This document shows positions 59,995 through 64,000 of a DNA stretch of 64,000 nucleotides, in pieces (position 1 is the first letter of the stretch; every line of letters begins with the position of its first letter). Position numbers and translations under genes: made by a program. The notes under the pieces were generated by a model that saw nothing but the letters and a program-made list of their open reading frames with translations, ran no database searches and was not told the origin of the DNA. The stretch is from Parapedobacter pyrenivorans. Lineage in GTDB: Bacteria > Bacteroidota > Bacteroidia > Sphingobacteriales > Sphingobacteriaceae. The stretch is from NCBI RefSeq assembly GCF_014636865.1, contig NZ_BMER01000001.1, positions 1,848,718-1,912,717 of the forward strand, given 5' to 3'.

Positions 59995-61332
59995 TTATTG
60001 TTGAGCTTGGGCGGATTTGGGTAAATAGTACAGGACTACGCGTCCGTTTTTGCTGAGGTATTCCTGCGCCACGCGCTGGATGTCAGCCCGGGTCACCCGG
60101 TTGTATTTGTCCATTTCCCTATTTATCTCATCGGCATCACCGAAAAAGGTTTTCGCTTCGGCAAGGCTTTCGGCTATTCCGGCCACGGAAGCGTGTCGGC
60201 TCACCACTGCATTTTCGATTTGGGCTTGGAGCTTCTGGAAATCACGCTCCGAAATTCCATTAGCAATCACCTTTTCGAGTTGTTCATCTATCGCCTGCTC
60301 TAGGGTATCGGCCGGTATCCCCATATTGGCAATTCCATAGAGTAGGAACAAGCCACCATCTTCCAGGTCTAAAGGGAATGCTGCCACGGCAACGGCTTTC
60401 TGTTGCTTGTCTACCACTTCCTTAGTAAGCAGGGAGCTATTGCCGCCGGTAAGGTAGGTGGAGAGCATACTCAACGCGTGGCTATCTTCGTGTTTTTTGG
60501 GCGGAAGGTTATATGCCTGGATGACAGCTGGCAGCTGGATGTTGTCATACACGATGTCGCGTATTTCTTCGGTACGTTTTGGTTCCTTTGCCGTTGGGCG
60601 GTTAATGGTGCCGGCACCTACCGGTATTTCTGTGAAGTATGTTCTCACCCATTTTTCCGCCTGTTCATAATCGATATCTCCGGCAATGGACAGCACCGCA
60701 TTGTTGGGTACATAGTACGTCTTATAGAACTGCATAAACTCATCCAGCGCAGCGGCATTCAGGTGATCGAGGGAGCCGATCACTGGCCAATGATATGGAT
60801 GAACCTGATGCGTGCGTTTGAATGTTTCCTGTAGGATTGTTCCATAGGGCTGATTATCTATACGTTGCCGCATTTCTTCCTTCACCACGCTGCGCTGTGT
60901 TTCTACGCCAATGGTGTCGACTTTGGCATGCAGCATCCGTTCACTTTCCATGTATAGGGCCGTTTCGAGGTAATTGGACGGTACCACCTCATGGTAGTAG
61001 GTAATGTCATTTGACGTGTAAGCGTTTAGTGTACCGCCGATGGATTCGATCTTTTTCATGTATTCGCCGCGACCGATGTTTTCGGTGCCCTCGAAAAGCA
61101 GATGCTCGAAGAAGTGCGCAAATCCGGTTCGCTCCGGGTTTTCGTTTTTGGAACCCACATGGTACATCACTGATACCGCCACGATAGGTGTGCTATTATC
61201 GCGATGCATCAGTACGGTGAGGCCATTTTCAAGCTTGAATTCCTTGAATTCAATACGGTTTTGGGCAATTGCAATAGTATTCGCGCAAAATATTGCGCCC
61301 AAAAATGCGGAAATGGTTAGGGATTTATTCAT
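59995..61332 (-). CDS. M16-family zinc peptidase, active subunit
   Basis: A 445-residue exported peptidase. The signal peptide ends near residue 23. The inverted zinc motif HFFEH is at His73, Glu76 and His77, with the further Glu ligand expected about 75 residues on. The Arg/Tyr pair is not seen, so it depends on its partner encoded downstream, as in SPH2681/SPH2682-type heterodimers known from Sphingomonas. Periplasmic degradation of peptides is the likely role. A -7-like TAAACTTG is at 61381-61388. Confidence 0.92.
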   Translation of the reverse strand: MNKSLTISAFLGAIFCANTIAIAQNRIEFKEFKLENGLTVLMHRDNSTPIVAVSVMYHVGSKNENPERTGFAHFFEHLLFEGTENIGRGEYMKKIESIGGTLNAYTSNDITYYHEVVPSNYLETALYMESERMLHAKVDTIGVETQRSVVKEEMRQRIDNQPYGTILQETFKRTHQVHPYHWPVIGSLDHLNAAALDEFMQFYKTYYVPNNAVLSIAGDIDYEQAEKWVRTYFTEIPVGAGTINRPTAKEPKRTEEIRDIVYDNIQLPAVIQAYNLPPKKHEDSHALSMLSTYLTGGNSSLLTKEVVDKQQKAVAVAAFPLDLEDGGLFLLYGIANMGIPADTLEQAIDEQLEKVIANGISERDFQKLQAQIENAVVSRHASVAGIAESLAEAKTFFGDADEINREMDKYNRVTRADIQRVAQEYLSKNGRVVLYYLPKSAQAQQ

Positions 61333-61380
61333 TGTGCTGTGATATGGTTAACAGTCTGTAAACGTTGATAAAACGTAATG

Positions 61381-61388
61381 CAAGTTTA
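61381..61388 (-). promoter_or_regulatory. -7-like box TAAACTTG of the M16 pair
   Basis: One mismatch to TAnnTTTG on the minus strand, about 48 bases upstream of the ATG at 61332. Confidence 0.4.
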
Positions 61389-61487
61389 CCATTCTTAGAT
61401 GAAAAAAGGGCGCTTATGTTACAAATTTTGCATAACTGTAAGCTTTGTGGTTGTTTTTCAGGATGTTGCTGGTGGGCTTGTGAGCGA

Positions 61488-62549
61488 TTATTGTTCCACC
61501 AGTATCAAGCCGTGGTTTTTTCCACGTCGTTGGGTGTAAATGAGTATGCGCTTTAATTCTTTTGGCTCCACATCGTTTAGTCGGAGTGACGATGGGATAC
61601 GTTGCTCGTTGAGCAGTTGCAGAGCGATGGCTAGTGCCGATGCGACAACGGTATCGTATTCGCCCAAGAGATGCTTAAAGCCCAGTTGCAGCGTTGCCGG
61701 AAATAAGGAATGGCCTAAATTGCGGTAAATGCCGTCATAGCGCGAGTCGCCGTTGAAACCCATAAATACCGCATCGATCGCGTCTGCGTCCAAACCGTTC
61801 TTTTGAAGAAATCGGCTCAGAAGAACCACGGTGTCATCGGTTTCAAGGCTGGTCTCTACGGCCGTCACTTTTCCATATGTTCGTGCTCCGGGTTGGCCCG
61901 ATACAACAAAGAACGTAGCGCCTTCGGCAGCGATTTCGCCGGGAGTGGCGGCCCCTTCGAGTGGTGTCGGGATTGTGGGAACCTCGCGCTTCAGGTAACC
62001 GGCAATGTCCCAAAATTGGGTGGTCCGCTCGCCAGCCTCATCTACTCCCCCCAATAGCATGGTGTCGTTGGGGTGTTCGGTTAAATATACCATTCCATCA
62101 AGCAGTGCGGATTCAAATGAATTAGCATTGTTGACATAAGTCATGTTGTAGCCCTTGCATTTGAGGACGAGTGCGATGGCTGCTGCAGCCATGTTGTGGG
62201 TAGACTGGATGAATGGCGTGGGGTTTAAGGATTGCCCTTCTTCGGCCAATAGGGCTTCCACAAAGCGCTCGGAATCCTTCAGGCAGCCCAATCCCGATCC
62301 CGTGATGATGGCGTCGACTGCCGTTCTATCTGCTTGCTGTAAGGCAAGCCGGGAGGCGAAGATCGCCATACGCATGCTTTTGTTCATGCGCCGGAGTTGC
62401 ATCGCGGGGATGAGCGCCTTGTAATCGGGCTCATAAGCCGGCACAGGATTTTGTGCAAAAGAAAGGATCGAATCGAAGCAATAACCCGGTTCAAAGGTGG
62501 GCTGGATGGAAATGCTGCCGCTGCCGTGGACGTAAATGGGCTTAATCAT
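61488..62549 (-). CDS. Ketoacyl-synthase-like protein without catalytic Cys (chain-length-factor-like)
   Basis: A 353-residue thiolase-fold protein related to beta-ketoacyl-ACP synthases. At the place of the catalytic Cys it reads NNANSFESALLDG, with no Cys, and no HGT motif is present (FNGDSRYDGIY instead). This is the pattern of chain length factors or ketoacyl-synthase partners in aryl-polyene and flexirubin clusters. Its start is chosen at 62549 (MIKPIYVHGSGSISIQ), overlapping the stop of the active synthase gene by 8 bases; an upstream start at 62618 lies inside that gene. It would form a heterodimer with the neighbour. The function is inferred from context. Confidence 0.82.
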   Translation of the reverse strand: MIKPIYVHGSGSISIQPTFEPGYCFDSILSFAQNPVPAYEPDYKALIPAMQLRRMNKSMRMAIFASRLALQQADRTAVDAIITGSGLGCLKDSERFVEALLAEEGQSLNPTPFIQSTHNMAAAAIALVLKCKGYNMTYVNNANSFESALLDGMVYLTEHPNDTMLLGGVDEAGERTTQFWDIAGYLKREVPTIPTPLEGAATPGEIAAEGATFFVVSGQPGARTYGKVTAVETSLETDDTVVLLSRFLQKNGLDADAIDAVFMGFNGDSRYDGIYRNLGHSLFPATLQLGFKHLLGEYDTVVASALAIALQLLNEQRIPSSLRLNDVEPKELKRILIYTQRRGKNHGLILVEQ

Positions 62550-63756
62550 GGGCGTTTGAGAATAGCAGGGTACTGCAATTACCGCCAAAGCCGAACGAGT
62601 TGGACAGCACATGGTCAATCTTTTTCGGCAATAACTGGGTTTGCGGCACGATACCCAACGTTGTGATGGGTTGCGAAAAGTTCAGGTTGGGAAAAACCAC
62701 TTGGTGCTGCAATGCCAATATGGAAATGACGGCCTCAATGGCTCCAGCCGCTGCCAAGGTGTGCCCCGTAAAAGCTTTGGTGGAGCTGAACGCCGGCACC
62801 GCCTCCACGGAGCCGTAGATGCGTAGTAATGCCTGGCCTTCCGCCAGATCATTATTGGGTGTGGCTGTTCCATGTGCATTGATGTAATCAACATCAGCGG
62901 CGTCCAGGTTTGCCACTTTCAATGCCTGTTTCATCGCCAGGTAAGCGCCTTCGCCGTCATCTGACGAGGCGGTTTGATGGAAGGCATCATTGGCATTTCC
63001 ATAGCCAGTCAGGTAAGCGATCGGCGTCTGGGTTCGCTGTTTAACCAACTCAGGCGACTCCAATACCAGATAGGCTGCCGCTTCCCCCAGATTCAATCCG
63101 TTGCGGTGCTCATCAAACGGGCGGCAATAGCTGTCGGTATAAATCATCAGTGCGTTGAAGCCGTTGATCGTGAATTTGGACAGGCAGTCCGTACCACCCA
63201 CGATGGCCCGATCCAACAGCCCAGCCTTGATCATCCGTGCTCCCAGCATAATGGCATTCGCCGCCGATGAACAAGCCGTACTGATGGTGGTCACAAATTC
63301 CGTTACCCCAATGTGGCGGGCCAATTGTTCGGTTGAATATCCACTCGGGTGCGTAGGGATGAAATGCTGATGTGATTTGGATACCAGATAGTCCTCATAA
63401 TAGGTCTCGGTTGCGTCCATACCACCCACCGTTGTAGCGGAGATTAATCCTGTTCGATACCCATCTGCCGGATCAATACCGGCGTTGACCAGGGCTTCTC
63501 TTACCGCCACTAGGGCGAGCAAAGTGCTTCGGGTATAGGCTTCATGGGCAGGGATTGCCAAACAGTCGTAGAGTGCCCCATTGTCCATACTGATTTCACC
63601 GACTAACAGGTTGCCACGATGGTGGGTTTGCACCTGCGTGATGGGTCCGATTCCAGGATTGGAACTCCGTAACGAGCTGTAATGGTTTGCCACATCGTTG
63701 CCGATGGCGGAGATGGCGCCCATTCCGGTAATGGCTATCGGGATAGGTTCCTTCAT
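62542..63756 (-). CDS. Beta-ketoacyl-ACP synthase II-type enzyme
   Basis: A 404-residue FabF-like condensing enzyme that elongates an ACP-bound chain with a malonyl unit. The active-site Cys162 lies in STACSSAANAIM, His295 in NAHGTATPNND and His332 in FTGHTLAAAGA, so the Cys-His-His triad is complete. Together with the inactive partner and the ACP it forms a polyketide-like condensing unit, as in aryl-polyene/flexirubin pigments. Its ATG overlaps the ACP stop by 4 bases (ATGA). A general fatty-acid role is less likely, given the partner gene. Confidence 0.92.
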   Translation of the reverse strand: MKEPIPIAITGMGAISAIGNDVANHYSSLRSSNPGIGPITQVQTHHRGNLLVGEISMDNGALYDCLAIPAHEAYTRSTLLALVAVREALVNAGIDPADGYRTGLISATTVGGMDATETYYEDYLVSKSHQHFIPTHPSGYSTEQLARHIGVTEFVTTISTACSSAANAIMLGARMIKAGLLDRAIVGGTDCLSKFTINGFNALMIYTDSYCRPFDEHRNGLNLGEAAAYLVLESPELVKQRTQTPIAYLTGYGNANDAFHQTASSDDGEGAYLAMKQALKVANLDAADVDYINAHGTATPNNDLAEGQALLRIYGSVEAVPAFSSTKAFTGHTLAAAGAIEAVISILALQHQVVFPNLNFSQPITTLGIVPQTQLLPKKIDHVLSNSFGFGGNCSTLLFSNAHD

Positions 63757-63998
63757 TTGCGACTTGCCTCGATGAAATCAGCCATGGTTTGGATGGTTTC
63801 AAAAACTTTCCGTCCTTCTTTAGGGTCAGCTAGCTTGATGCCATAGCTCTTGTCGAGCATCACGATGAGCTCCAGGGCATCGATGGAGTCCAAACCAAGC
63901 CCATCGCCAAAAAGGGGGGTGTCGTCTGCCAAGTCCTCTATGGCCAGGTCTTCCAGGTTCAGCTGGGTAATGATTTTAGCTTTCAGCTCTTGTGTCAA
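63753..63998 (-). CDS. Acyl carrier protein (5' end probably outside the window)
   Basis: An acyl carrier protein of at least 81 residues. The phosphopantetheine attachment Ser38 is in DGLGLDSIDALEL (counted from TTG 63998), followed by the usual helices. The only visible start is TTG at 63998, two bases from the window edge, so a real ATG may lie a few codons beyond. It overlaps the ketoacyl synthase gene by 4 bases, so it belongs to the same operon and is probably the dedicated carrier of the pathway. Confidence 0.88.
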   Translation of the reverse strand: MTQELKAKIITQLNLEDLAIEDLADDTPLFGDGLGLDSIDALELIVMLDKSYGIKLADPKEGRKVFETIQTMADFIEASRK

Positions 63999-64000
63999 TT

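Noticed and set aside
1-64000. tRNA, rRNA, CRISPR array, insertion sequence or prophage
   Set aside because: No cloverleaf, rRNA-like, direct-repeat array or transposase/integrase sequences were seen in the intergenic regions, which are short and mostly explained by promoters and terminators.

Overview
The window is a gene-dense chromosomal segment of a member of the Bacteroidota, most likely family Sphingobacteriaceae; by gene content and moderate GC I would guess something near Parapedobacter or Pedobacter, without certainty. The evidence is a type IX secretion C-terminal sorting domain, a SusC/RagA-type signature peptide, the long IspG, the gene order parA-parB-DUF5683-dapB-lepB, DUF2911, DUF4397 and DUF5683 proteins, and repeated TAnnTTTG boxes upstream of genes with no clear Shine-Dalgarno sequences. 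I see no rRNA or tRNA gene, CRISPR array, insertion sequence or prophage.

Layout. 1-4.4 kb: rpoC with its terminator. 4.4-8 kb: radical SAM protein, MazG-like pyrophosphatase, RluB-type pseudouridine synthase, lytic transglycosylase. 8-16 kb: lolA-ftsK operon, DUF4397 lipoprotein, tyrS, AcpH-like protein, amino acid permease. 16-19 kb: a small T9SS-sorted protein and ispG, abutting tail to tail. 19-24.4 kb: an SDR-PspC-LiaF-like-RDD envelope operon, then mlaE-mlaF and a methyltransferase. 24.4-33.5 kb: purU, parE and a 2003-residue alpha-2-macroglobulin. 33.5-36.5 kb: cold-shock protein and a GMC dehydrogenase pair. 36.4-39.5 kb: a cupin and the feoA-feoB-FeoB-associated ferrous iron operon. 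39.6-46.4 kb: a Pif1-like helicase, a SNF2 helicase and gltX. 46.5-52.5 kb: orphan histidine kinase, DinB-like protein, sugar MFS transporter, DUF2911 protein, diadenylate cyclase and pdxJ. 52.5-57.3 kb: parA-parB-DUF5683-dapB-lepB. 57.3-61.4 kb: FMN reductase and a two-gene M16 peptidase. 61.5-64 kb: the edge of a flexirubin/aryl-polyene-type cluster (ACP, ketoacyl synthase, catalytically dead ketoacyl synthase-like partner).

Together the genes are mostly housekeeping (transcription, translation, segregation, envelope lipid and lipoprotein traffic) with a strong envelope theme: LolA, MlaEF, signal peptidase I, PspC/LiaF-like proteins, T9SS cargo and A2M. The most unusual feature is a SusC/RagA-like signature peptide at about residues 1195-1212 of the A2M protein, in a low-complexity stretch where the protease bait region would be expected. 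Other points are near-leaderless promoters (gltX, ispG, feoA, the radical SAM gene), a T9SS cargo that is almost only a sorting domain, a short FeoB-associated gene, and inverted repeats that may be operators near the A2M and GMC genes.
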